A DNA stretch of 64,000 bases from Mangifera indica (lineage: Eukaryota; Streptophyta; Magnoliopsida; Sapindales; Anacardiaceae). The position numbers and the translations under genes are program-made. Shown one piece after another: positions 11,201-23,645 of the stretch. The notes under the pieces were generated by a model that worked only from the letters and a program-made list of their open reading frames with translations, did no database searches and was not told the DNA's origin. The number at the start of each line of letters is the position of its first letter. Positions within the stretch are counted from its first letter, which is position 1. The stretch is from contig NW_025401182.1 in the NCBI RefSeq assembly GCF_011075055.1, positions 43,008-107,007 of the forward strand, in the 5' to 3' direction.

Positions 11201-13674
11201 TAATGTGATATAAACTAGAATCATTTCATTGCCATCAGTGCCAAAAAAAAGATATTAAAAAAGGTTCCAAAGTTAAACAAGAAACCCATTAGCACTTTAC
11301 TCCAATAGCCAAAGGATAGAGAGAGGTTGAATATTAAAAAGATAGCTCTGTGCTGCAGTACAAAATTATACACCATAAAAAAGGAAGCACAAGGCGATGA
11401 TGCCCATAATTATGAATGATTTTTTAGGTTCAATAATTAACTAATTCTTCACGCAAGGCCCAAAAGTCTAGGCAATCCTACATCTCTCCCTCAGGTAAAA
11501 TCGAACTGGTGACATTGAGGAAGGTAAGGTAGCAGATGTATGACATTATGACATGGTAAAAGAACAGTACATTCAAAAGAGCTTAAAAGAAATAATCACC
11601 ATATCCAAACACATAACAGGCAGATTCTCTGCATAAGAAAAAGACTATTATATAAGTTAACTTTAACAGTTATTCACAACATGCTAATGGTAATGACACT
11701 TATCATAGCAAAAAAAATATTTTAAAGTATGATTTCAACAAGAATTCTGATATATTCTTTTGACATCTCAGATGTAAATATTAAAACACTAATGCTATTG
11801 CAACGCATATTTAGCAAGGTATTAATTGGTCAACTTCAATCATGTACACTTACCAGCCATAAAATGCTATCTAAAACAGCAAAGATGATAAAAAACATGC
11901 ATCTCTAACAAAGGCCTAACTTAAGAAATAATTAAGGCCAATAAACAAAACTGAGATTGATGACGTAAAATACTTAACTACCTTAAGAGACTTCTGTTGC
12001 TAAGTTTTATGCCCATTTCAGTATGCATGCATGCACGTAGATATAAGTGAGAACAACAAAATTAGGAATACTAATAAATACTTAATAGATGGGCATCCAG
12101 TTCAAAAATCATGGAAAAAGGAGTTCCAATTACTATTAAATACTCACTAAAAAAATATTTTAAAGTATGATTTCAACAAGAATTCTGATATATTCTTTTG
12201 ACATCTCAGATGTAAATATTAAAACACTAATGCTATTGCAACGCATATTTAGCAAGGTATTAATTGGTCAACTTCAATCATGTACACTTACCAGCCATAA
12301 AATGCTATCTAAAACAGCAAAGATGATAAAAAACATGCATCTCTAACAAAGGCCTAACTTAAGAAATAATTAAGGCCAATAAACAAAACTGAGATTGATG
12401 ACGTAAAATACTTAACTACCTTAAGAGACTTCTGTTGCTAAGTTTTATGCCCATTTCAGTATGCATGCATGCACGTAGATATAAGTGAGAACAACAAAAT
12501 TAGGAATACTAATAAATACTTAATAGATGGGCATCCAGTTCAAAAATCATGGAAAAAGGAGTTCCAATTACTATTAAATACTCACTAGACATATGAACAC
12601 GTAATCTACAACTCACAAATAATTTCCAAATACTCTCAAATGCTGACAATGCCAAGACATAAACTAACCCTGTGCAACAGTATGTGAATACATATAAGAC
12701 AAGGATACTGTATGAATATCAAATAACTTTTGTGGATCAGAAATAATTTTCCTATCACTAATTAAATGCTCACAAGAGACATGAAAATTTAATCTACAAC
12801 TCACAAAGAATTTTCAAATTCTCTCATAAACACTGTAAATGACAAGTCACAAGATCTAAAATAACCTTGTGCAACTGTATGTGCATATGTATAAGAGAAA
12901 GAGAATGTAAAAGGACATCATATAACTTTTGTAGATCAGAAGATAGGGAGTATTTTTCAATACTGAATTATTATGCTACAAAATATGAAAAACTAGATAA
13001 TCCAACATTCAATAAGAACATCTGAAATGTTGAGTATCAGAGACTAGAACTCAAGAGATACTAAGGTCCATTAAATGGATCACCCAATCCAATAGAATGG
13101 AACTAATGCGGCAAGGCATGACAACGTCAAAGAAGAAAGATAAATTTTCACATTCCATTTCTAGGAGAAGGCTGCTCCTCATTTAAGAAAAGTCATGGCA
13201 TACAAGTTACAATCCTAACCCAACTGCTCAACTGCCAAACTTTTATCATGTAAGGCAAAACATAATTGTGAGTTTTTATGCTACATCTATATTCAATGGC
13301 AACCAACAACACTTATAATTTCACACTAGGTAAATTGAGTGTTGACAACATAAAACTTGCAAATGCATTCATTACATACTTGGAAAATCAACCGGGGGTT
13401 GACACTTTGCAACCAGTGATGACAACCAGTCTACAACTTCCCGTCTTGCCCGCCATTTTGTGGACACATTGATAAATCTTTCTGATCCATAAGCATTCAA
13501 GAATTCATCTGAAACAACATACATCATGTGCCTTATACTCCTCTCAGTGCCTACAACTGCAAGCACCAAATCCCCAAATGTATCCTTCAAGTAAAAGTGA
13601 ACAATGCGGTTACCACGCTCATGGCATATAATGTGCTCTTCCCAAGCAACAAAACCATGTGTATCTTTAGACAT
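8259..13674 (-). CDS. BAH and Agenet domain protein (chromatin-reader-like)
   Basis: Exons in transcript order: 13674-13380, 10429-10335, 10245-10129, 10019-9225, 9030-8814, 8725-8259; 661 aa. It resembles plant nuclear proteins that combine a bromo-adjacent homology domain with tandem Agenet (Royal family) domains, such as Arabidopsis At1g68580. Exon 1 (residues 1-98) carries a plant-specific N-terminal module (FVAWEEHI to [12 protein letters not shown]). The BAH-like region is encoded by exons 3-4 (about 140-235, [20 protein letters not shown]). The Agenet pair falls at about 365-425 ([20 protein letters not shown]) and 455-500 ([19 protein letters not shown]). The C-terminus is acidic ([13 protein letters not shown]). 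The likely role is reading histone marks or scaffolding on chromatin; the exact ligand is unknown. ATG 13674 was chosen because the conserved N-terminal module starts there. A 5' UTR intron probably precedes it (acceptor near 13731, donor near 13934). The first coding intron (10430-13379) holds a 438-bp tandem duplication. Confidence 0.85.
11712..12587. repeat. 438-bp direct tandem duplication inside the first coding intron of the BAH-Agenet gene
   Basis: Two copies, 11712-12149 and 12150-12587, look essentially identical over every segment I compared, including the run 'ttgatgacgtaaaatactta' and the atgcatgcatgcacg motif. The near-identity points to a very recent duplication or an assembly collapse/expansion. 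Neither copy touches an exon. Confidence 0.9.
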
Positions 13675-14977
13675 TTTGACAATGAAAAGTTCCACAATGC
13701 TTTCAAAGGAAAGCTTTCCTGCTACATTAGCTGAAAACACGTGAACAACAATGCAAGCAATAAGAGTTTGATACTAAACAAACCCAGTTAAGTACACATA
13801 AAAACAATTATAACCACAACAAGAAAGCCTAATGTGACACTTAAAATATCAATAAAACCCTCAAAGCACTAAAACAAAGCCGTCAAATATATAAACAAAT
13901 TAGAGAAAACCCAGCGAAGTTAAAGTCTTACCATGGTGTTGGTCTCAGATTAATAGCTCTATGAACGAACAAAGCCCCTCTAAGCACTGCAAAACAAGCC
14001 AAAATAGACAAAGAACTAGGTTTTGAAACCAGAACTCGTGAAAAAAACAGACTTTCTGCAGCTCAACTTGAGAAACTAGGAACCAAAGAGCCCAGTCGGT
14101 TAGGACTTAAAAGAGGTTCTTTTTTTGTGTTGCTTTTGAACGTTTGGGTCTAAGACAATTCAGTCGAGGTACTCAGGAAACGGGGGATTCACACAGAAAA
14201 TAAGAGAGGTTGCAGGGCAAGAGTCAAGAGGCCATAACCAAAGTGGAGCACAAAGCAATGTAAAAATGGAATTTCAGGATACGAAAGGATGGACTTCTAT
14301 ATGTAACTGAAAAATAACATAAACCCTAATCAACACGTGGCATTCTGATTGCTTTGATGTCATCAATCAGAAACAGATGAATTTTATATCCCTTGACTTA
14401 AAAGAAGTGTTGCTTCAGCCATTCAAGTGTTTTCTTGCAAATCTTATATTTGCTCTGTTTTGGTGATTAATTTTGACTAGAGAGTAGTCATCTTTACACT
14501 CAATGCATTGCTTCATCTATATGACTTTGCCTTGTGTTAAATATTTTTTCAACATTTAGTAATCATTTAATGCCTTCACTCCAATTCAATATTTATGCAT
14601 TTACCAACTCATATATAACTCCCTGAGTAATTTATGAACATCTTAAATAAGATAGAAAGATAAAGTTCTGTTTTTTATTGAGAGGAAAACTTTTCGATCT
14701 TCTCTGAGAAAAATATACATATTTATTGACCTATAAGGTAACAACTCATCTATAAAGAATGATTGGGTGCTGAGTCAGTATTTGGAGATGGTGTGGATGC
14801 TTTCACACTGAATGGGAGGCTAAGTTTGCCACGTTTGAATTTGTATATATAAAGATAAGGTTAGATATGGGAGCCAAGAAAAAGCCACAACCACCACTCA
14901 CTCGCTTACTAATCAATTATAGTGGACAGGCTAGTTGTACTAGCAACTCCATGATCTGAGCTTAGAAATAAACCAAA
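13675..14977. other. Divergent promoter region: BAH-Agenet 5' UTR (left) and Ycf33-like promoter (right)
   Basis: The left 300-500 bp most likely contain the 5' UTR of the minus-strand BAH-Agenet gene. A plausible donor (ATG followed by gtaaga) lies near 13934 and an acceptor near 13731; joining them creates no longer reading frame, so this exon is non-coding. The rest is AT-rich promoter with no recognisable gene. Confidence 0.5.
14844..14860 (+). promoter_or_regulatory. TATA box with adjacent I-box-like GATAAGG
   Basis: tatatataaa is followed at once by GATAAGG, about 125 bp upstream of the ATG of the plastid protein gene. GATAAG (I-box) motifs are common in light-responsive promoters, which fits a plastid protein. 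Its position downstream of the TATA is unusual, so a regulatory role is only suggested. Confidence 0.45.
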
Positions 14978-15559
14978 ATGAAGACCTCTGCAGTTCTGAG
15001 AACTAAATTCTACCCCCCAACTTTCGCCAACCTCTACGACTCAACTGCAAATCCTTCATTTTTCATCCCCATCAAAACCGCTTCTTGTTTGAAACACCCC
15101 ACTTCACATTCAGCTTCAAGAATTGTTTCCAGCATTAGACATACTCTGAGGCACTCTATAGAAACCTGTCACATGGACGAGCCCTTGGCTTTAAAATCTG
15201 AAGGAGAGTTTCTTCAAGTTTTGCCGCATGAGTACTCAAGGTTTCTGTTGATTGGAGCTGTCTCAGTAGGCTTTGCGTTATTGTTTATGGGGTTAGATGA
15301 CCAAAAGGCCCTAGCTTTGGGGCCTGAAGGGCCATTAGTAGAGGAGTTTTGGGAAAATGTTAGGAGATACGCACTTTATGCTCTTACAGTCAGTACTGGT
15401 GCTCTGTACACTATCCTTTTGCCCATATTTGAGTTGCTAAAGAATCCTATCTCTGCAATTCTCCTTTTGATGATTCTGGGTGGCAGCATCTTCGTTATTT
15501 CTCAAGTACTTTCAGCCATGGTTGGTGTCACTGAATTTAATTACGATTATAGCTATTAG
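14978..15559 (+). CDS. Predicted chloroplast membrane protein, Ycf33-like
   Basis: Intronless, 193 aa. The first roughly 60 residues are rich in Ser, Thr and Ala with few acidic residues and look like a chloroplast transit peptide. Hydrophobic segments lie at about 90-105 (FLLIGAVSVGFALLFMG), 132-150 and 157-180 (AILLLMILGGSIFVISQVLS). The core EEFWENVRRYALYALTVS, followed by two membrane spans, resembles the small Ycf33 family that is plastid-encoded in algae and found in cyanobacteria. I infer that this is the nuclear-encoded plant relative, acting in the thylakoid or envelope membrane. Its molecular function is not known to me. The alternative is an unrelated small plastid membrane protein. 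The ATG follows a TATA box at a normal distance and no upstream in-frame ATG is better placed. Confidence 0.6.
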   Translation: MKTSAVLRTKFYPPTFANLYDSTANPSFFIPIKTASCLKHPTSHSASRIVSSIRHTLRHSIETCHMDEPLALKSEGEFLQVLPHEYSRFLLIGAVSVGFALLFMGLDDQKALALGPEGPLVEEFWENVRRYALYALTVSTGALYTILLPIFELLKNPISAILLLMILGGSIFVISQVLSAMVGVTEFNYDYSY

Positions 15560-16116
15560 ATTGAGAGTATACTTTTGGTTTTTATATGCGGATTTATTTG
15601 AGTTCTTAATTTTGCGGCTTTTAGCTTATCTGTACTCTTCACTTATGGGTAATTGCCTTATTTTTCACTTTATGGATATGCTTTTGGTTATACCATGCCT
15701 TAAATGCGATGAATGCTTTGATATTAAATGGTAAATGGTAAAACAGTTGAAATTAGTAAGTTAAAAATCATATGAATTTCATATTAAAAGTTTATATTTT
15801 CCTATCAAATTTTATATTTTGTGCTTATGAACAAACGTTAATAAAAAATCTCACTTAAACTATCAATAATTTTGCTATAACATACGAGAGTAAATAAATC
15901 AATACCCTTTATTAACAGTATAACACAATAGATATCAAGCTAGCTCTTCACAATAACAAAATATTTCAAATGTTACAACCATTTTGTATCATTATTCATT
16001 CAATCTTTTTCCATTTTTATTGAGGAATCACTGTATATGCTTATCATAGACAAAGGAATGGTTACTTAAAACATATACACTATCAACATTCAGTGTGCTC
16101 GACCATCATGATCGTT
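15560..16116. other. Intergenic, nothing recognised
   Basis: AT-rich 3' flanks of two convergent genes. A short frame continuing over 15,480-15,734 overlaps the end of the previous gene in another frame and is not credible. Confidence 0.5.
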
Positions 16117-16557
16117 TCAGCAGCAACAAACGTTCGATATGGATAAAGGGTAGCGAAAACTGTTAGCATACTGGAAGGAGAGAGTTTCTCCAGGACCAAG
16201 AGGCTCCCCATCATTGACAAGGCAATCACCAAAATAAACTCGCCTAAACACTCTAGGATTTACCAACCTGGCAGAGCTGAACCATCCACAACTTACATGA
16301 ATGTTGGAGATACTGCAACCTGAGACATACATACAGGATTTAAACTGTGTATGAGAGAATTCCGTTAGGGAGTGGAACAGTAGAGCCTTGAAAAATATTA
16401 CAGTATTATCCTTCCGACAAGCTGAGCCAATCCTGTTTCCATCACCGTCATCTGCATCATTTTTAAGTATGAGCTTTTGGCACAAAAAGGTTCCTAGTTC
16501 AGAGGAAATAGAGCCTAAGATTTTTTTATTTTGGACCTCCAAGTTGAGACCTCTCAA
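16117..16557 (-). pseudogene. TPD1-like (TAPETUM DETERMINANT 1-like) secreted cysteine-rich protein gene, frame-damaged
   Basis: The C-terminal half matches the TPD1 family, small secreted ligands whose founding member acts through the EMS1 receptor kinase in anther cell fate. Signature segments are GCSISNIHVSCGWFSSARLV, NPRVFRRVYF, DCLVNDGEPLGPGE and LSFQYANSFRYPLS. Upstream, NRIGSACRKDNTVIF also fits. Between them (about 16,394-16,320) the family-like sequence GSTVPLPNGILSYTV appears only in another frame. A 2-nt gain near TTTTTC and a 2-nt loss near TATGTCTCAGG cancel out, leaving about 25 unrelated residues. That other frame has a TAA just after SYTV. No ATG or signal peptide connects cleanly at the 5' end: ATG at 16,632 opens MGEVLLKHRIVDIPRN but stops within 30 codons. 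I judge it a pseudogene, or a gene with a strongly altered loop. Confidence 0.7.
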
Positions 16558-19500
16558 CCTAAGAAGCCTGCCAAGAAGAGAATGAGATTTCTCGGGATAT
16601 CAACGATTCTGTGTTTGAGCAGCACTTCTCCCATGGTGATTCTGACTCAACCTCTCACGTAAACTGATCTGAAAATGCAGCAAAGCAAATTACTAGCATT
16701 CAAACACTCGAAGACATTGTAGTGACAAACCAAAACTACTAATCTAAAACAGAATAAAAAAGACATTATGATGATACATACATTCAAAACACTAACTAGA
16801 GAGAATTGAACAAGTACAGACAACAGCAGCAGAACAGTTATTTTGCTTGGCTCGATATGGAGGCAGCAGAAGTAAAATCTAAGCAGGTAGCTGTGACAGA
16901 AAGCGTGTAACAACATAAGTAGCTTGCTTTTTGCACAAGTATCCGTGTGGAATGGTTTTATTAATGTATCTCCATTAACAAGAAACAATGGAGATAGAAA
17001 TTGATATATGAAGACACATTAATTGGGTTCAACCCAGTAGGAGTATGATGATGTAGCAATCATGGATGACATGGTTCGGGAACAAAACATGCTGAAATGG
17101 CATGCTTATGTGGAGAATCGTGTGAAGGAAATGTTTAATTTAAGTAACCTAATACTATTATTCACATTATTTTTCTATAGTGTGAGTTATTAAATATATT
17201 TTTAGAATGATTTTGTTGATTTTAGTTATTTTGTAGAGTCCTAATTTCCTATTAAAGTTATTTCTTAAATTTGTTTTTCCAGTGTCTTAGTTTCCAATGG
17301 AATTAATTATTTGTGTTATTATTTTAATTAATTGTCCTAGTCCAATTATTTAAAGGACATAGTGTTTGCAATTTTTTTTCATTCATTAAGAAATCCTGTG
17401 AAAGATGTCACAGTCCCGCATATATGTATATATATGCATATCCAAGCACCCCATCAGAACTCAATTAGCCCGGAGAAAGAGAGAGATGGCTCTGAAGTGG
17501 ACAGTCCATGCAGCATGCGACGTTTTAGGCAACAACAAAAACATTTATCGATTGTTGAGTGGTAGTGATATATAGCTACAAACTTGGATAGACAAGTAGT
17601 AGAAGCAACAGAAGGAGCATGCAGTGTAGATACACAGATGAATTGAAGCCTTCATAAGGAAAATGAAGGAAGAAATAATCAGGATTGAAGCTCAAAGACA
17701 GCTACCTAATCACAGTTTAATTATCAGTGTACATTCTGCATTCTGACATTCATAAAAGATTTTGTTCACAGTTGAGGAGATTCCTCCCGTTCCTAAACAA
17801 CCCACCACCAGATTGAGACTTATAAACTCATTTAGGTTACCTTCTTATTGCATACCAAGCCATCCTAATCAGCCCATCTATCTAGTAAACCCCATTTGCA
17901 ACTACAAGTAGAAGAATGGCCCGACACCTTCAATTCAAGACTAGCTCAATACCAATCTGAAAAAAGGATAAAGGATAAAAATCTTCAAAGTTCATGATAA
18001 TCCATATTAAGGAATAAATCAATCAACTAACTTACATGTGTAATTATGAACAATAGTGTTAGGTTTCATTGTATCATTTATGCTTATTTCACTTACTTAC
18101 CTACTCAATGAGCACACAAGCAATTTTATCCCACTTCCCATCTCTATCATAACTATCCTTACTGAGAGTTCAATAAACATATATGGGTTTGTTGTTGGTA
18201 TGGGGAAGAAAGACAAGAGTCTTGCTTTTGTCATCTACCCATACAATACTTCGAAAAAAATTGACAATTTAGGCAAATGGCAAGGGCTTAATGAAAAAGT
18301 ATTTCAATAATACTTAATATACAAATCATAAATTATGACAGACAAAAACTTATTAACATTTTATTGTATGATTAAATGATTTTGAATTAAAAAATAAAAT
18401 TTAATCATATAATAACACATCAGTTTATTTGTATCAGTTCATAATAATTAGTATTTCATATAATTTATTTTTTATGAAAAATTGTATTATTCTTAAATAA
18501 ATCTTATATTTACAAAATACGAGAGATGTTAAGTATTATGTAAGATATTTATATATATCTAACATTTCTTTCATACTTTGTTGATATAAGATTTGTTTAA
18601 AATGTTATAGAAATACTTTAAAACAAAGATGAGAAGCTACCAAAGTACATGTCTCTTCATTTAAATTGTTTTGATCTTACTCATGTTTATTTTTATAAGC
18701 CACTTTTAGTTTGTCATTTTCGTTGAACAAGTCATTAATTCATTATATTTAAGCTTGAATGGCTTTCCCACTAAGTTTATTATTACTTCAAAGTGCTTGG
18801 TTTAAGCATATTTTAGCGGTTAAGCAATTGGATTACTCAAAAACAAGAGCTTTCTATCAACAACCAATGATAATCAAATTCTCTCCTTATCTTCAATGCT
18901 AGCTAGCTAGCTAATGTTATTGTTCATAGACCAGAATTGAAAAGCAGATAAACATTTCTTTCATTGATGCAATCCTTTCACAATCTTATCTTCAAAATCA
19001 TGGCAAGTTATATTCAAGTTTTATGACCATTTATTTATTCATATTTTTACCTAATTTTTTTTTATCTTATAAGTTTCAAATAATACCTACCATTTATCAC
19101 TGTCAGCCTCATAAAACAAACAAAATCCCTATTAATGAAGTGGGGTTTTTTAGTTTTAGATGAACCAACTAAAAAATGTGTAAAATCACTAAATTAAATA
19201 AACACACTCGAATTAATATAAAACATAAAGAGAAAAAACGTGTAATATATCTTGGTTCTTCCGAAACAGAATTATGTCTAATAGAATCAATATTATTTTA
19301 ATATTTGTTTATCTTACTTGTTAAAATGAATGTATTTGTTAATGAACAGTTATATCAATCATACTACAACAATCCTACTAATCAAAGTGGTTGTAAAATG
19401 TTTGTCAATTCAAGGACAGACTGTCTAGTCATACATTGAGTTAAAAGGTTGATGCAGATGGACTTTCAGGTGAAAACACTTACATCATACAAATCTCAAA

Positions 19501-20063
19501 AATTCTCTAGTGTTTTTAAGATAAGAACCAGAGTTTTATAGATTCAGGTTCAAATGTTAGGAACTTCATGATATCCACATACAAGATTTCACATACAATC
19601 TATTACTTTCATCCTCGTAAAACAGACAGAAATTGCCCCATTAATCAGAAGGGAACTGTGAAAGTGCCTGTCTTGGAAAATTGAGAATGAGTATATTGAA
19701 ACATGAAGATCTGGGAATGAAACCATGAGGAAATGTTATTGAAATAATGTTTTAAAATGTGAAGGAGATAATGTCGTTGGTTTATGATGATTTGTGTTAA
19801 AAAAATGATATCATGTTGATAGAAAGAAAGAAATAAAGTAATGGTTACTGTCAAAATGAGAGCCGACTAGGCCGGCTCTTATACAATGTAACTTTCAGAT
19901 ATTGCTTGAGATTAAAGGAAGATCCTTCCTCTCTTTGTGGTCAATTCCTTGGAGGCATGGACTCTCTTTGTGTTTCACGCTAAACCCTCTTATTAAAACC
20001 CCTCCCCTCCTTCATTGTTGCATTAGAAAACTAAGCTTGCCAAAAAGTAATCGAAGAGAAGAG
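16558..20063. other. 3.5-kb intergenic region without recognisable genes
   Basis: I read both strands and found no family I recognise. Bases about 17,100-17,360 look like a worn retroelement or LTR-type piece (T-rich, ending in a tatttaaagg TATA-like run), but there is no internal domain, primer site or target duplication to confirm it. A hairpin-forming 'gagccgactaggccggctc' lies at about 19,859-19,877, in the MAP70-5 promoter. The remainder is AT-rich spacer. Confidence 0.4.
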
Positions 20064-22981
20064 ATGGTTGGTTTTAATGAAGTTAAACTAGGAGGAGTAG
20101 AAGAGCTCTCTCTTGCTCACCCTGACCCTGTTGTATTGGAATTCAATCGTTTGCAGAACCAGATCAAAGGTTTGTGCATGCCTCTCTTGTTGATCCTGAG
20201 AAGTTCTGTCAATAGAACTTGATGATCATGTCCACTGTTTCAATATACAACTGCCAAACTTTTATGGAAATTTCGAGGGTGTTATGACAATCATTAATAA
20301 ATACACTTCATGATAGTAATTTTTTTGACATAATTGCAGAAAAGGACAGGAAGTTTGGAGTTGCCCAGGGTGAAATCAAGGCATTGCGAGCAACCAATGT
20401 CCAGAAGGAAAAGGCTATAGAAGAGGTACTGAGCAATTTTATGGAAGAAAATATAGTTTAAGTTTGGCTGTTTTTATGCACAGACATTTTATAATCTCAT
20501 GTACAATTATTGCAGCACAGAATAAGATGTGCCATGAATTTGGTTCTGTTATTGCATATTTTAGAGTTAGAATTTGTTTTTCCTTTTGTACAGCTCAGAA
20601 ATGAAGTTAAGAAATTGGATGAGAAACTTACAGTGACTGAAAATCTTCTAGAACATAAGGTGGGTCGAGGTCTTACAATCGTGTGTATATTGCTTTTCTT
20701 TGTGGAAATAAGGTACCTAATTATTCTTGTTCAATTGTGACTCAATGCAGAACCTGGAAATCAAAAGGCTAACAAATGAGAGGAGAGATGCAATGGCTTC
20801 TCGATATGCTGCAGAAGCTACTCTTAGAAGGGTGCATGCAAATTTAAAGGATGATGATTCTGTTCCTACTGAGTCTGTTCTTGCTCCTTTGAAGGCAGAG
20901 ATTAAGATGTATAAAAATGAGGTATGGAATGAATATGTCAAAAAATGAATGTATATGCTCTTGTGTTTATTCATTTTCTCCTGCTGCAAGCACATATGGC
21001 ATTCTCAGGTTGCAGCACTTCAAGAGGATAAGAAGGCGTTGGAACGTCTCACTAAATCGAAGGAGACAGCTCTTCTTGAAGCAGAAAGGATTTTGCGAAG
21101 TGCTTTGGAAAGAGCTTTGATAGTTGAGGAGGTTCAAAACCTGAACTTTGAATTGAAGAGACAGATCGACATCTGCCAGGCACGATAACTACCAGAATCT
21201 AGCACTTTCTGTGTGTATACAACATGAACTATGGAGTATTTTAGTTAAATTCAATATATGCATTTGCAGGAGGAGAACAAAATCCTTGAGAAAACCAATC
21301 ATCAAAAGGTATTAGAGGTCGAAAAGCTTAGCCAAACCATTACAGAACTTGAGGAGGCTGTTCTGGCAGGTAGAGGTGCAGCCAATGCTATCCGTGACTT
21401 TAGGCGACAGATTGCTGAACTAAATGTAGGTTTCCTTGTCTGCTGATTTTGAGAATTCAGATTAGAGATTGTGAAGCTATTGCTCCCACTAACAGGATTG
21501 TGGATGAGGGCTAAGCTATGCATTGGTTTGGTTCTTAACCTGATACTTATTTTTCAGGAGGAAAGGAGGACATTGGAGAGGGAGTTGGCCAGAGTTAAAG
21601 TTTCGGCTAATCGGGTAGCAACTGTGGTGGCTAATGAGTGGAAGGATGAGAATGACAAAGTTATGCCTGTGAGGCAGTGGTTGGAAGAGAGGAGGTTGAT
21701 GCAGGTAATTCTTTTATAGAGAAAAAGCTCTTGGAGCCCAAATTTGCAGATCTTTCCCTTAAGATTTATAGCACTTCTATGTTTGAGTGTTTTTAAATTG
21801 ATCAACAAATTATACCATGAGGACAGCCTAGGAAGAACACCACTGAAGGTTTCTTGTATGATCAACCACATCCTTTTATATGCAGGCAGAAATGCAAAGA
21901 TTGAAAGACAAGCTAGCTATATCAGAGAGAACAGCTAAGGCAGAAGCACAACTGAAGGTTAAATTTGATTTCTTCATTTAATCATATTCTTGAATTAGTT
22001 AAATTTTTTTGTGCTAATGGGAACTTACTTCAGGATAAACTGAAGCTGAGGCTAAACACATTGGAAGAAGGCTTAAAGCGTGTATCAAGTTTCTCTGTAA
22101 ATCCTAGTGTGTTTCGCAGATCCCCCAAAACAGAAAAGTCCAGTAACATTTTAGGATTCTTAACGTCAAATGATAGACTCAGGAAGAGGTCTACATCACA
22201 GCCAAGGGCTTCAACAAACAACGGAGGCTCTGTTTTGCAGCAGCAGCAGCAGCCAAAGATTGAAAATGGAACATATAGTCCTACCAGAGGGCTAAATAAG
22301 GCTGATAACTTGCACAAGAGAGAGAATATGCTGAGAAAAAGTATGTGGCCATCAAGAAGTAAGGTTGTTGATAGTAGTGGAAAGGAAAATACTGAAGTGA
22401 AGGAGAACACTGACACCAATGTTGATAAGTTTAAGGGTGATCACTCAGCCGTTCCAGTAGAAATCAGAAACAGAACTGGTGGCAGCCTCGAGGACTCACA
22501 AAATAACAAGGGAAATGCAAATCCTGATAGTGAAGACATGGTTTCCGGGTTCCTATATGACAGATTACAAAAGGAGGTCATAAACTTGAGGAAGTTTTGT
22601 GACACTAAAGAAAGTAGCTTGAATGCCAAAGATCAGGAAATCAAGGTGAAGTATCATCTTTACCTCTTTGTTGCAAAGTTGTTGAAAGCCCGAGTAGCTA
22701 AATGTGTAACACAATTTTTTCACAGATGCTGATGAAGAAGGTTGAAGCACTAACAAAAGCGGTTGAATTTGAGCCCAGCAAAGTAAAGAGAGAAGCCACA
22801 GCTAAAGAAAAGGGAGCTACATCAATGAAGCCAGATGACCGCAAAAATACCAGAAGCATAAGCTCCTCTAGAAGGTCAGTAAAATAGATATTAAAAATTA
22901 ATTACGTTTCTGTTACTCTCCATTTCTCTCATTAACACTCTGAATGGTTGGAATTGCGGCAGGGGAACCAAAGCACCTTGA
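20064..22981 (+). CDS. MAP70.5: Microtubule-associated protein MAP70-5-like
   Basis: Exons: 20064-20169, 20340-20425, 20594-20659, 20751-20921, 21009-21179, 21270-21425, 21558-21704, 21886-21957, 22034-22645, 22726-22874, 22963-22981; 584 aa. This plant-specific coiled-coil protein binds cortical microtubules. MAP70-5 is associated with secondary wall patterning in xylem and with lateral-root cell remodelling. The N-terminus MVGFNEVKL then LSHPDPVVLE-like sequence (LAHPDPVVLEFNRLQNQIK) is the MAP70-5 pattern. Long coiled coils run from about 25 to 340. The conserved block NRVATVVANEWKDENDKVMP and the VRQWLEERR motif lie at about 280-305. A basic Ser-rich region, a Q5 run and a second coiled coil (FLYDRLQKEVINLRK) follow. 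All junctions are in phase. Intron 5 starts with GC rather than GT (CAG|GCACG). An in-frame ATG exists upstream at 19,902, but the conserved N-terminus favours 20064. Confidence 0.93.
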
Positions 22982-23645
22982 AGGTTCCTTGGCTTGGAGA
23001 AGTTGAAGCTTTCAGGATTTGTTTGATGCATTATCCTTACCTATAATTGTATCTGATTTTTCGATGTAAAAAGAGGAAGCTGACACTGTAACTTCCCAGG
23101 ATTGTTTGAATATTGTTTTCCATTGTTTGAGTGTCCAATATGATTTTTTGGTGGTTTGTGTATAAAGTTCAGACGACGTTTACCAGTTCCTCGACTGATG
23201 ATTCAAACCTCTAGACGATTGGATGTCAAAAATGCAATTCTGAATGTTACAATTTCATTGAGGAAAAGAGAGCAGCCGATCAGAGGAAGGTTATAATTGA
23301 TGATTGCTGAACCAAACTGATACTGAGAGCTATCATGATTGAGACAACAAGATAGTCCATGGCAAAACCAAGGCTAGTGTCATTCACATAGTTGTACCCA
23401 TTTAAAATGTAGGTACTGACACACACCAGAATAACTGTTAGTGATGATCTTTCTACTAATATTTCCCAGTTAGCGCTAAAAAATTGCTCCAATCTGCTGG
23501 AAGTATAACTGATGACAAGAAACATACATAAAGTGCCTATCCAACACCTGAGCAGCTATACGTTACTATCTTCTGAACCATACAATCCAGTGGTGAAATA
23601 GGATCCAACTCAACTGCAGAAGGAAAAGCTAATGCAATAATCTAT

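Noticed and set aside
17041..17630. Possible LTR of a Copia retrotransposon
   Set aside because: No paired LTR, target duplication, primer-binding site or polyprotein domain is visible; kept only as a comment in the intergenic entry.
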